64,000 bases of DNA from VXYL01 sp965203685 (GTDB taxonomy: Bacteria > Pseudomonadota > Gammaproteobacteria > Pseudomonadales > Azotimanducaceae). Location of the stretch: assembly GCA_965203685.1 (NCBI GenBank), contig OZ241908.1, positions 5,518,001 through 5,582,000 of the forward strand, given 5' to 3'. A model generated the notes under the pieces. That model was given only the letters and a program-made list of their open reading frames with translations, was not told the DNA's origin and did no database searches. The position numbers were made by a program, and so were the translations under genes. This document shows, piece after piece, positions 1-7,718 of this stretch (within the stretch, counting starts at the first letter, position 1; each line of letters begins with the position of its first letter).

Positions 1-353
1 GTCGCCGCCGTATCCTGGTAGGCAAAGTACGCGCGGTGATCGCCACGTTTCGGCCGATTTGTTGCCAATGATGCGGTGATCGCGAAGCCGAACTCGCCAC
101 CCAACGCCCGCGCCCGCGAGAACGCCTGCATCGCGAGCCGACGCGCCGTGAGCGCGCTGCACCATTGCTCCGGCTCCTCGCCTAGGAAATCGCTAAGTGC
201 CTGGCCGGCGTATGGCACGCTGGCTTCGAGCACGGTGGCCGACGCGCCGGGCACGGACAGCAACCGGGACAGCAGCCCGGAGCCGCCGCCGGTGACCACG
301 AAGACGCCTTGGGGCGCCGCCTCGTGAATTGCGACGACCGTGGCGTCGGTCAT
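1..353 (-). CDS. CinA C-terminal-like domain protein (3' end off window)
   Basis: The first 117 codons of a minus-strand gene can be read before the window edge. The protein opens with a beta strand and a glycine turn (VVTGGGSGLLSRLLSVPGAS), followed by TVLEASVPYAGQALSDFLG and later TNRPKRGDHRAYFAY. This order matches the CinA C-terminal (COG1546) fold, whose members include NMN amidohydrolases and CinA-like domains joined to adenylyltransferase modules. The ATG overlaps the stop of the upstream hydrolase gene (ATGA), so it is the last visible gene of the caiB-like/hydrolase operon. The substrate cannot be predicted, and a second domain may lie beyond the edge. Confidence 0.7.
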   Translation of the reverse strand, partial: MTDATVVAIHEAAPQGVFVVTGGGSGLLSRLLSVPGASATVLEASVPYAGQALSDFLGEEPEQWCSALTARRLAMQAFSRARALGGEFGFAITASLATNRPKRGDHRAYFAYQDTAA

Positions 354-1231
354 TCGCTCAAGAATTCGGTCAGGATGTCGAGGAAGCGATCAAGCTGGTC
401 GTGGTGTACCCAGTGGCCGGCGTCCTCGACGCCGAGCGAACGGGCGTCCTGGAAGATGTCCACGCGGCCGTCCTGTTCCGGATCCGAGGCCCAGGACTCC
501 GCGCCGTGAACGAGCAGCGTCGGGCAGGTGATGCGTCGGTAGAGACCGTAGGTCTGGCGGGCGGACAAGCCGATGGGCGACCAGGCGCGCATATAGTTGT
601 CGAACTTCCAGCTAAAGGTCCCGTCCTCGTTCTGGTTGCTGCCGTGGATCGTCAGGTGCCGCGCCTGCGCTTCGGTGAGGTGCGGGTTCGCCTGCTGCAT
701 GCGCTGGAAGGCGTCTTCCAAGGTGGGATAGCGCTTGGGGATGCGACCGGAGAGCTGGCGCAGGTTGCGGACCCATTCCACCAGCCGTTCATGGCCGGGC
801 GTCGAGTCGTCCGACCCCGTGGCCGACATGCCCATGCCCTCGATGGACACAAGCTTTGCCACCGTGTCGGGGTACAAGCCCGCGTAGGCCAAGGACACCG
901 AGCCACCCATGGAGTGGCCGACCAGCACGATGTCCTCAAGGCCAGTCTGGCGAACAAGTTGCGCGATGTCGTAGACGTAGTCGATCGTCGTGTAGGCACC
1001 CCCCACCAGCCACTGGGAATCGCCGTGGCCGCGCAAGTCCGGGGCGATGACGTGGTAGTCCGACTTGAGCGCCTGGGCCACCCAGTCCCAGTTGCGGCAA
1101 TGGTCGCGTCCGCCGTGCACGAGCAGCATCGCCGGGGCGCCTTCGTTGCCCCAGTCCACGTAGTGCAGACGCAGCCGCTGCGAGAAGTAGATGTGCGACG
1201 TCGGGCCGCCCTTCAGCATCGTATCCGCCAT
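350..1231 (-). CDS. alpha/beta hydrolase
   Basis: A 293-residue alpha/beta-hydrolase fold enzyme, probably a cytoplasmic esterase or C-C hydrolase. Residues 37-42 (LVHGGR) give the oxyanion-hole HG element. GHSMGG at 105-110 holds the nucleophile Ser107. A C-terminal DAGHWVHHDQ segment supplies the catalytic His, with an acidic residue expected just before it. No signal peptide is visible. It starts 10 bp after the CoA-transferase gene stops and overlaps the next gene by 4 bp, so the three are almost certainly co-transcribed. The context suggests hydrolysis of an ester, thioester or ring-cleavage product, but the substrate is unknown. Confidence 0.9.
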   Translation of the reverse strand: MADTMLKGGPTSHIYFSQRLRLHYVDWGNEGAPAMLLVHGGRDHCRNWDWVAQALKSDYHVIAPDLRGHGDSQWLVGGAYTTIDYVYDIAQLVRQTGLEDIVLVGHSMGGSVSLAYAGLYPDTVAKLVSIEGMGMSATGSDDSTPGHERLVEWVRNLRQLSGRIPKRYPTLEDAFQRMQQANPHLTEAQARHLTIHGSNQNEDGTFSWKFDNYMRAWSPIGLSARQTYGLYRRITCPTLLVHGAESWASDPEQDGRVDIFQDARSLGVEDAGHWVHHDQLDRFLDILTEFLSE

Positions 1232-1241
1232 GAGCCGCCCT

Positions 1242-3605
1242 TTATGTCACCCGCTCGGTGCCGGTGATCGCAAGGCCCACGAGTTCTTCGTATTCCTCGT
1301 CGCCGATGCCGAGTTCCTCGGCGAACACTTCGCGGCTGTGCTCGCCGAACCGCGGCGAATAGGCGATGTCGATGTCCGGCGTGGTCGCCATCAGCCATGG
1401 CAATACCGGCAGCAAGTGGGTGCCCGACTCGGGATGCGACACCGGCACGAGGAAGCGGCGGGCATCGAACTGCGCGTTGGACTCGGCGTACACCGGCTTG
1501 AATGGCTCGCACCTGGCGGCGCACAGGCCCAACGCGCCCAGCGCTTGCGCTTCGGCCACGGCATCGCGCCCGGAGAACCACGCGCGGAGGATCTCGTCGA
1601 GGCTGTCTTCGTTCCGCTTGCGCGCGGCGTTCGTGGCGAAACGGTCGTCGCGAGCGAGGTCGGCGCGGCCCATGTGTTGCGTTAGGTTCGCGAACGAGCC
1701 GTCCGACTCCGCGGCCAAGGCGATCCACTCGTCGTCCCCCGCACATGCGTAAACCCCGTGCGGCGCAAAGCGCGGATGGCGATTGCCGCCGGGGCCACGG
1801 ACAACCCCGTTGGCATCGTATTCCAGCACGGCATCGCCAACTTGCACCGCCACCGCTTCGATCATGCCCGCGTCGATACGCTGGCCAACGCCAGTGTTCT
1901 TGCGGTGGTTGAGTGCCGCGATGATCGATGCGGCCAAGTAATAGCCGGAGATCGGATCCGGGATCAGCCCGCCGGTATTCATCGGCTCGGCGCCTGAGTA
2001 GCCGTGAATCGACGCCAACCCCGCCATCGGCTCCGTGGTCGCACCGTTGGCCGGGTACTCGGCCAGCGGGCCCTGCCGCCCGTAGCCGGACACCGAGGCG
2101 AAGATCATGCCGGGATTGTGCTCGTGCAGCGTCTCGAGCGTGACACCCCAGTTGGTCATCACGTGGGGGCTGAAGTTGTCGACCAACACGTCGAACCGCG
2201 GAACCAGCCGCCAGAAGAGTTCCTTCCCGCGCGGGTGCGTGACGTCGAGGTTGATCGCGCGCTTGTTCAGGTTGACCGTGTTGTACATGCCGTTGGTGTT
2301 GATGCCGGACTGTTCGATCTCGGGATTGCGCACCGCCGGCGGCACCGGCGCACCGGCACCGCGCCAGACGTCGGGCCGCTTCACGGTCTCGATCTGGACG
2401 ACATCGGCGCCGAGGAGCGCCAACAGTTCCGTGCAGAACGTGCCGGCCCACGCCTGGGTGAAGCAGAGCACGCGGATGCCGGCCAACGGTTGACCACTGC
2501 CCGGTGAGCCGCCGCGTGGTTCCAACCGGTGGAGTTCGTCCACGTCCCGCTCTCCGAGCGTCGGGGCTGGTCTTTCGAGTCGCCAAGGCGTGGCCGACAG
2601 CTTCGCCGGGGCGCCAGTGGCATGCCCGGAGCGACCCGCGGCCTTTGTCTCGACAAGGAAATCCCGCGCCGCGAATTGCTCGCTCTCCCGCAACTCCTTG
2701 GCATCCTGAACCACGCCGGAGATGCAACGCAGCTTCGCCAGGCCGTGGAACAGGTCCCACTTCTCGCGGACTGCGGATGACTCGGCAAGCCCGTCACGGA
2801 CTGGGCGCGTGTCCTGTTGGTGGCGGCCCCACGCGTTCACGAACCGCTCGTCCACGGCGAGGTCGTCCAAGCCGAGGAAGCGCATGGCTTTCGTCCACTG
2901 CTGCCAGTCGCCGTAGCCGTAGTTGATGAGGCCGTCAGCCGCGCGCCACAGCGGTCCGGCGCGACCACGCACGCGCTTGCCGTTGGGACCGAAGTCCGCG
3001 GCCCGGCCACCGATGAAAATGCCCATCACTGCCCACGGCGCGCACGTCAGTGCGGCCGCCTCGGTTTCACTGACGTCCAGCCGTTCGCCGCCACCGCGAT
3101 AGAGCGCCGCCGCAGCGGCGATGAAGCCTGCGACGCCGGCGATATAGCCCGTCTGGCGAACCGGAAGCTGCAGCGGCGGCTCGCCCTCGAGCCGGTTGAT
3201 CGTCGCCCAACCGACGCGGGCGCAATTCGTCAGGTTGTTGCCGGGGACTTCGGCGAGTGGGCCAGTCAGGCCATGCGGGGTGATCGACAGATGGACAACG
3301 CCGGGCGGCATTTCGGGAACGGCGCGCTCCGTCGTAACCACGACGTCCGCACCGGCCAAGGCGGACGCGAGATCGCCGTCGACGATCGCGGAACGCTTGT
3401 TCCAGTTCGCATAGGCATGCAGCAACGAGCGTTCGACGCCCGGGGCCTCATCGAGAAACGGGGGTTCGTGCCGTAACGGGTGCCCCTCCGGCGGCTCGAG
3501 GATCGTGACCTCGGCCCCGAAATCCGCGAACAAGCGAGCGGCCCATGCCCCGGACAGCCGGGTGGACAGGTCGATTACGCGAAGTCCGGCGAAGGCTTGC
3601 GCCAT
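1242..3605 (-). CDS. CaiB/BaiF (class III) CoA-transferase, tandem two-domain fusion
   Basis: A 787-residue protein made of two class III CoA-transferase domains joined head to tail; typical family members are about 400 residues and work as dimers. Domain 1 begins MAQAFAGLRVIDLSTRLSG and domain 2 begins near residue 385 with LAGIRVLCFTQAWAG. Domain 2 keeps family features such as NLNKRAINLDV and SVSGYGRQGPLA. The aspartate that carries the acyl group in characterised transferases is not visible in either domain where the GYD-type motif should be (PGNNL in domain 1, PANGA in domain 2). The ATG at 3605 is chosen because the fold starts there; an in-frame ATG at 3647 adds 14 residues with no homology. 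It leads the hydrolase/CinA-like operon. Confidence 0.88.
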   Translation of the reverse strand: MAQAFAGLRVIDLSTRLSGAWAARLFADFGAEVTILEPPEGHPLRHEPPFLDEAPGVERSLLHAYANWNKRSAIVDGDLASALAGADVVVTTERAVPEMPPGVVHLSITPHGLTGPLAEVPGNNLTNCARVGWATINRLEGEPPLQLPVRQTGYIAGVAGFIAAAAALYRGGGERLDVSETEAAALTCAPWAVMGIFIGGRAADFGPNGKRVRGRAGPLWRAADGLINYGYGDWQQWTKAMRFLGLDDLAVDERFVNAWGRHQQDTRPVRDGLAESSAVREKWDLFHGLAKLRCISGVVQDAKELRESEQFAARDFLVETKAAGRSGHATGAPAKLSATPWRLERPAPTLGERDVDELHRLEPRGGSPGSGQPLAGIRVLCFTQAWAGTFCTELLALLGADVVQIETVKRPDVWRGAGAPVPPAVRNPEIEQSGINTNGMYNTVNLNKRAINLDVTHPRGKELFWRLVPRFDVLVDNFSPHVMTNWGVTLETLHEHNPGMIFASVSGYGRQGPLAEYPANGATTEPMAGLASIHGYSGAEPMNTGGLIPDPISGYYLAASIIAALNHRKNTGVGQRIDAGMIEAVAVQVGDAVLEYDANGVVRGPGGNRHPRFAPHGVYACAGDDEWIALAAESDGSFANLTQHMGRADLARDDRFATNAARKRNEDSLDEILRAWFSGRDAVAEAQALGALGLCAARCEPFKPVYAESNAQFDARRFLVPVSHPESGTHLLPVLPWLMATTPDIDIAYSPRFGEHSREVFAEELGIGDEEYEELVGLAITGTERVT

Positions 3606-3743
3606 TGGTAGATCGTCTCGCCTCAGGACAAGCGGCGCATTGTCCAATGCCTGCCGCTAAATCGGAAGTCGCTTCACTCCGCCGGTCTGCCCAGGGTTAG
3701 CACTGCGGATTCGCCATATCCGCGAAACCCGGCAGCCGTCGGC

Positions 3744-3956
3744 TCATTCGTTCTCGAAGTCCTCCCAGCGGACCCCGAGTTGCCTGACGGCGCCACGAAT
3801 CGTTCCAGCCTTCAAGTCGCGACCGCCCCAATCGGGGATTACGGTACTACGGCCGGATTTGGGATTGATCCACTTCCGATGTGATCCGCCGCCTCGGCGT
3901 TTCCGTTCTCGACAACCGAGGCCAGCGAGCTTCCGAGCCACCTCGCGATAGATCAC
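3744..3956 (-). CDS. hicA: HicA-type mRNA interferase toxin
   Basis: A 70-residue basic protein with the HicA double-stranded-RNA-binding-like fold: N-terminal helix EVARKLAGLG, then GGGSHRKWINP with the catalytic His of the GSH motif, a strand STVIPDW and the closing helix LKAGTIRGAVRQLGV. HicA toxins cleave mRNA and are neutralised by HicB. It starts with GTG overlapping the hicB stop (GTGA), so the toxin is translated after the antitoxin. Size and motif are normal for the family and the catalytic His is present, so it is probably active. Confidence 0.88.
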   Translation of the reverse strand: MIYREVARKLAGLGCRERKRRGGGSHRKWINPKSGRSTVIPDWGGRDLKAGTIRGAVRQLGVRWEDFENE

Positions 3957-4198
3957 GGAGCGGAGACGACGGTCTCAAGCCAAATCGGCTCCTGCGGTGT
4001 GGGAAGAAACGTGCTTCGCGGGAGTGGCCGCCCCAAGTCCTCGTAGAGCTCCAAAACCGCCGCGAGCGCATCCTTGACGTTGTCGAGCGCCTCGGCCACA
4101 GAGTCCCCTTCGGTCAACAACTCCGGCAGCAGCGGAGACGTTACGGTGTATCCACCTTCGACCTGCGGCGTCAATACGAGCGGCAGCTTGTAGTGCAT
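3953..4198 (-). CDS. hicB: HicB-family antitoxin (short form)
   Basis: An 81-residue HicB/UPF0150 protein. The partially degraded RNase-H-like fold is recognisable from LPLVLTPQVEGGYTVTSPLL and from the helix SVAEALDNVKDALAAVLELY. It ends shortly after that helix and carries no C-terminal ribbon-helix-helix or HTH domain, so operator binding by this protein alone is doubtful. It starts 2 bp after the DUF4242 gene ends and overlaps hicA by 4 bp, so all three share a transcript. It is presumed to bind and block HicA. Confidence 0.88.
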   Translation of the reverse strand: MHYKLPLVLTPQVEGGYTVTSPLLPELLTEGDSVAEALDNVKDALAAVLELYEDLGRPLPRSTFLPTPQEPIWLETVVSAP

Positions 4199-4200
4199 TC

Positions 4201-4488
4201 CTAGTCCGCCTCTGCGGTCACCGGGTCGATCATGCGCTTGACCATCGTGACCTCGCTTGCCGGGAAGCCGCTGCGCTCAGCGTGCTCATCGATGAGTCCG
4301 GGGTTGTCGGCAATGTAGATGCAGAAGGTCTTGTCGCCCGCGACGTAGGAATGCTCCCACTGGATGTTCTTGTTCTCGGCCTTCATGGCGGCGAGTACGC
4401 TGTTCGACTTCTGCGAGGCCTCACGCAGGGCGTCGCGTTCTGCGGTGCCGATCTCGGGAATGTCTCTCTCGATCACATATCTGGGCAT
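4201..4488 (-). CDS. DUF4242 / SCO4226-like small protein
   Basis: A 95-residue ferredoxin-like-fold protein. MPRYVIERDIPEIGTAE, the middle IQWEHSYVAGDKTFCIYIA and the end ERSGFPASEVTMVKRM follow the DUF4242 pattern, whose Streptomyces member SCO4226 binds nickel. It is first in an operon with hicB and hicA, with only 2 bp between its stop and the hicB start. A direct role with the toxin-antitoxin pair is not obvious; it may be the older chromosomal gene behind which hicBA settled. Confidence 0.82.
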   Translation of the reverse strand: MPRYVIERDIPEIGTAERDALREASQKSNSVLAAMKAENKNIQWEHSYVAGDKTFCIYIADNPGLIDEHAERSGFPASEVTMVKRMIDPVTAEAD

Positions 4489-4595
4489 GTCTTCTAACTC
4501 CGGCGTAACGATGTCGGTTGGATGAGTCGGATTCGGGAGCCTACCCGCGAACCGCGCCGAAAGTCACCTCCGCCACGTCCGTTCGGCGTCCGGGG

Positions 4596-4621
4596 GGTAC
4601 GCGGACCTCCCGGTCCGCATT
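4596..4621 (+). repeat. dispersed palindrome, copy 1 (forward)
   Basis: A copy of the dispersed 26-bp palindrome: GGTAC, then GCGGACC, a CTCCC-type centre and GGTCCGC, then ATT. The arms are 7 bp. A degenerate reverse copy follows 41 bp downstream, and the interval contains the CCGGGCCCGGAATG string also seen between paired copies near 20.0 kb. Confidence 0.75.
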
Positions 4622-4662
4622 GGACCTCACGCCGGGCCCGGAATGGCGGATGCGAACCGCAA

Positions 4663-4686
4663 GCGGTTCGAGGACGTCCGCGCACC
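4663..4686 (-). repeat. dispersed palindrome, copy 2 (reverse, degenerate)
   Basis: A reverse-orientation partner of the copy at 4596. The outer half GAGGACGTCCGCGCACC is intact, while the inner half is changed to GCGGTTC. Together the two copies form a head-to-head pair in the 285-bp gap between the DUF4242 gene and the flavoprotein gene. Nothing else recognisable was found in that gap. Confidence 0.6.
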
Positions 4687-4773
4687 CCAGGATCGCCAGT
4701 GGGCGAATAACTGTTGAAAATCGACGGATAAGTACCCCGATATTCAACAATAAATGACTCTGGTCGATGTGCT

Positions 4774-5895
4774 TTAGGTGCGCGGAACGGTCCCCAACAC
4801 GCTGTCCCCGTAAGCCTCGTACGCACTGTCCGCCACCATCACGTGCTGTGCCGCCGCCCCCAAGTCGCGATGCACGCGCTGCAGGACTTCCGCGTCTTGA
4901 ATCGCGCCAGCGCCGGCGTGGCGGAACGCTCGTCCGCCGATGGCGAGGCACTGCTCCGCCGTGAGCGCCGCGACGGCTTTCAGTTTCGCGGCCACGGCGC
5001 GGATGTCGCCCTCCCGTGCCACCGCTTGTTCCAGGTCGACAGCGGCCGCCCTCACCCCGGCGAGTAACGCGGCCCATCGTGCCTCCAATCGGCCGAGTTC
5101 GACCCGGAACGCCTGACTGTCGGCGACCGTTGCCGGATCCCAGAGACGGCGCTTGGTCGTGCTCAAGCGAATCGTCTCGTCGAGTGCTCGGCGGGCACCC
5201 CCGAGCGAGACAGCCGCGTGTTCAATCGGGATACGCAGGCCCGCGTTGGCGTTGAAGAAGGTCCCGCGCTGCTGCGTGGCGCACAACGCGCGGCGCTCCG
5301 GCACTAGCACGTCAGTCACGGCATAGCTGCAACTCCCCGTGCCGCGCAAGCCGGCGACATGCCAGTCGTCGTGCACCTCGACCTCGGCGATCGGCACGAC
5401 CAGCGAGATGCCTCGCGTCTCGTCCCGGTCTTCGATCAGGCAGTTGGCGACGATCCACTCGGAATGCAGGATGCCGCTGCCGAAACCCCATTGCCCGGTC
5501 ACGCGGTAGCCGTCGGCAACGCGTTCGGCTCGTCCGCTGGCTTTGAGCGATCCCGCCGCCACGGGCATCCTCTCGCCGGCAAACACTTCCGCGAAGCCGT
5601 CCGCCGACAATCCCGCGGCCATCGAGGCGGTGACCGTGTTGCCGATCATCAACGTCCAGCATGCCGACATATCGGCGCGGGCGAGTTCGACGATGCCATC
5701 GACCTGGGTGCCGAGGTCGATGTCAAGGCCACTCGCCTCGCGCGGTACCCACATGCCGAACAGGCCGGCGGCGTGCATGGCCTCTGTCGCCTCGGGGCAC
5801 AACGTGCGCAATCGTTCCGACTCCGCCGCCGTGCGATCCAGGAGGGGCGCGATCTCGGCAATACGGTCGAGAACGTGCGTGGAATGTCGACCCAA
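4774..5895 (-). CDS. acyl-CoA dehydrogenase-like flavoprotein
   Basis: A 373-residue protein of the acyl-CoA dehydrogenase/class D flavin monooxygenase fold. It has an N-terminal helical domain (LDRIAEIAPLLDRTAAESERL, PEATEAMHAAGLFGM), a middle beta domain (YRVTGQWGFGSG, then GLRGTGSCSYAVTDVLVP) and a C-terminal helical bundle. GSGILHSEW and GTGS resemble HsaA/HpaB-like hydroxylases more than true dehydrogenases, and I see no clear catalytic Glu near the C-terminal bundle. The start is TTG 5895, preceded by AAGGAG at an 8-nt spacing; a TTG at 5922 lacks a ribosome site. It is divergent from the MAPEG gene. Either dehydrogenase or monooxygenase is possible. Confidence 0.82.
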   Translation of the reverse strand: MGRHSTHVLDRIAEIAPLLDRTAAESERLRTLCPEATEAMHAAGLFGMWVPREASGLDIDLGTQVDGIVELARADMSACWTLMIGNTVTASMAAGLSADGFAEVFAGERMPVAAGSLKASGRAERVADGYRVTGQWGFGSGILHSEWIVANCLIEDRDETRGISLVVPIAEVEVHDDWHVAGLRGTGSCSYAVTDVLVPERRALCATQQRGTFFNANAGLRIPIEHAAVSLGGARRALDETIRLSTTKRRLWDPATVADSQAFRVELGRLEARWAALLAGVRAAAVDLEQAVAREGDIRAVAAKLKAVAALTAEQCLAIGGRAFRHAGAGAIQDAEVLQRVHRDLGAAAQHVMVADSAYEAYGDSVLGTVPRT

Positions 5896-5969
5896 GCTTG
5901 AGACTCCTTGCCGTGCGGCCAATCGAGCGTTACAACCTGTCGAACGCCGTCACACGGGAACCTTTGACC

Positions 5970-6365
5970 ATGATCATACCTATCACCGCCCTGTACGCCG
6001 CGCTGCTCGTCGCGGTATTCGTCGTCCTGACCGTGCGCATCGGGCTTGCGCGAGGCAAGACCGGCATCTCCATGCTCGATGGCGGCAATGAGCAGGTTCT
6101 CGTGGACATGCGCCGGCACGGCAACTTCATCGAACATGTGCCGCTGCTACTGATCCTGATGGCGATCTTCGAGGTCAACGACGGCAGCGCGGTTTTCCTG
6201 CACGCCGTCGGCATCGCACTGGTCATCTGCCGCATCGCCCACCCGTTCGGGCTGCGCAACGATCGCGCGCAGACACCAATGCGGATGCTCGGCGCCGGCG
6301 GGACGTTCCTAGTGACGATCGCGCTCGGGCTGGCCGTGCTCTGGCAGGGATTGAGCGCGCTGTAG
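5970..6365 (+). CDS. MAPEG family membrane protein
   Basis: A 131-residue integral membrane protein with four predicted helices (IPITALYAALLVAVFVVLTV; VPLLLILMAIFEV; FLHAVGIALVICRIAHPFG; FLVTIALGLAVLWQGLSAL). The loop QVLVDMRRHGNFIEHVPL carries the MAPEG signature of glutathione-dependent and eicosanoid-type enzymes and matches the YecN-like bacterial group. It is convergent with the AlkX-like gene. Its last 16 codons and about 25 bp of downstream sequence recur in decayed form at 7647-7718, on the far side of the AlkX gene. Confidence 0.88.
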   Translation: MIIPITALYAALLVAVFVVLTVRIGLARGKTGISMLDGGNEQVLVDMRRHGNFIEHVPLLLILMAIFEVNDGSAVFLHAVGIALVICRIAHPFGLRNDRAQTPMRMLGAGGTFLVTIALGLAVLWQGLSAL

Positions 6366-6390
6366 CGCGCCGCAATGGTCAACTGTCAGG
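6316..6390 (+). repeat. direct repeat A: MAPEG gene 3' end
   Basis: The intact member of a repeat pair. It covers the last codons of the MAPEG gene, its TAG stop and the first bases after it, as far as GTCAAC and a CAG triplet. The partner is at 7647-7718. The AlkX-like gene lies exactly between them. Confidence 0.8.
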
Positions 6391-7624
6391 CGAGTGGCAC
6401 TCGGAGCCGAGCGGGAGATGTGGCGTCGATGTGGACGTAGTCCCCACCAGCCCATTCCGCCAACCGGCGCAACCCGAGGCCGATCGCTCGCAGGAGATCA
6501 GTATCTTTTGGGCTGGAAGAGCCCTCCAGCCATAGGTGCGGGACGATTAGCGTGCGGGCACGCCGATCGATCCGAAGGTCCGCCCGCCCAACGAGACGAT
6601 CGCCATGCAGGATGGGCATCACGTAGTAGCCCCATCGCCGTTTTGCGGCGGGTTTGTACACCTCCCAGATGTATTCGAACTCGAACCATTTCGCGGCCCG
6701 GCCGCGCGCCGTGACGAACTCTAGCGGCGGCAGGAACGTGGCCTCGGCCAGCGTGTTCGCCCGCGGGGTGCGCCAGGCTCGAGGTACCGATCCGTTCTGC
6801 AGGGTTTCCAGATGCTCGGCCCGCTCCCTAAGCAGGTAGTGCGCGGGCCCGTCACCGATGCGCGTTCGTACCGCGGCACCGGACGCCAAGAGCTCGTCCA
6901 GTCTGCGACGTTCCGCGTCCCGGTCCGAACGCCGCCGAGCGAGGTGCCGAAACCGGTGCGCCCAGTCGCGGGCCGTTGCCAGGCCCAGCAGCGCTAGGGC
7001 TTTGCGGGCGAAGAAGTCGTCGGCCTCGTCTGCCGTCGCCGCGTGCTGCACCGCGGCCGGTGCGACGTCACGACGCAAAGCGTAGAGCCGTTCGAAGCCC
7101 CGGCGCCCGTATGTCATCAGCTCACCGGTCAGCCAGAGGTGTCGAAGCCCGCGGGCCGTGTCCTTGTCCGAGCGGAACGTGCTCCGACGGCGCCGCCCGG
7201 CATAATCCCGGTTCGCTAACGGCCCTCGTGACGAGACGTCCTCTCGGAGCGCATCCAGAAGCTGCTTGTGCTCTGCCGCGAACGCACGCGACTTCTCCTC
7301 CGCCGCACGACGCGCCATATGGACACGCCAATACGGAAGCTCGCCCATAGGCAGTATGTACAGCGTCCCGCCGTAGTCGAAGAACTCGCGGCTGGTGTAT
7401 AGCAGGTGGTCGAGATGCTCAGGGCGGTAGTCCCACACGCGGGCGTGCAGCGCGAGATCGTGGCTCCGGCCGACCACATTCAACGGGTCGATTTGGACTA
7501 GGCCTGACTGGTGGAGAGCGCTGCGGGCACCGGGACGGCCGACGGACCGCCGTCCGGGCCAGAGTCCTTGGCAACCGAGGATGAACCGCCGGACGGTCTG
7601 TATCGAGACCTCAAGGGGTGTCAA
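6386..7624 (-). CDS. AlkX/YcaQ-type interstrand-crosslink DNA glycosylase (winged-helix)
   Basis: A 412-residue protein of the HTH_42 family, which includes E. coli YcaQ (AlkX) and Streptomyces AlkZ; these unhook DNA interstrand crosslinks. GLVQIDPLNV at 41-50 contains the catalytic Q-hydrophobic-D motif (QID, 44-46) of the AlkX subgroup; AlkZ has Q-x-Q. Later elements include FDYGGTLYILPM, winged-helix repeats and a C-terminal WLEGSSSPKD region. The start is TTG at 7624 with GGGAGAGG four bases before it. Direct repeats derived from the neighbouring MAPEG gene flank it, which marks it as a probable late arrival. Confidence 0.85.
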   Translation of the reverse strand: MTPLEVSIQTVRRFILGCQGLWPGRRSVGRPGARSALHQSGLVQIDPLNVVGRSHDLALHARVWDYRPEHLDHLLYTSREFFDYGGTLYILPMGELPYWRVHMARRAAEEKSRAFAAEHKQLLDALREDVSSRGPLANRDYAGRRRRSTFRSDKDTARGLRHLWLTGELMTYGRRGFERLYALRRDVAPAAVQHAATADEADDFFARKALALLGLATARDWAHRFRHLARRRSDRDAERRRLDELLASGAAVRTRIGDGPAHYLLRERAEHLETLQNGSVPRAWRTPRANTLAEATFLPPLEFVTARGRAAKWFEFEYIWEVYKPAAKRRWGYYVMPILHGDRLVGRADLRIDRRARTLIVPHLWLEGSSSPKDTDLLRAIGLGLRRLAEWAGGDYVHIDATSPARLRVPLA

Positions 7625-7646
7625 CTATCCTCTCCCTAGACGTTGT

Positions 7647-7718
7647 CGATCGCGCTCGGGCCCGTGGTGCTCTTGCAGGGCTTGAGCGCGTTGGGGCGCC
7701 GCGAGCGTCAACCGGCAG
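7647..7718 (+). pseudogene. remnant of MAPEG gene 3' end (repeat B)
   Basis: This stretch encodes SIALGPVVLLQGLSAL, matching the MAPEG C-terminus TIALGLAVLWQGLSAL at 12 of 16 positions, in the same strand and frame. The stop codon has been lost (CTGTAG is now TTGGGG after a 2-bp deletion). Similarity continues past the former stop through GCGCCGC and GTCAAC with identical spacing. It overlaps the 3' end of the molybdenum hydroxylase gene. Only the 3' end is duplicated; no other MAPEG sequence is visible here. Confidence 0.8.

Noticed and set aside
1213..2760. Minus-strand frame of 515 codons
   Set aside because: It lies inside the CoA-transferase fusion in another frame and is Arg-rich without any domain.
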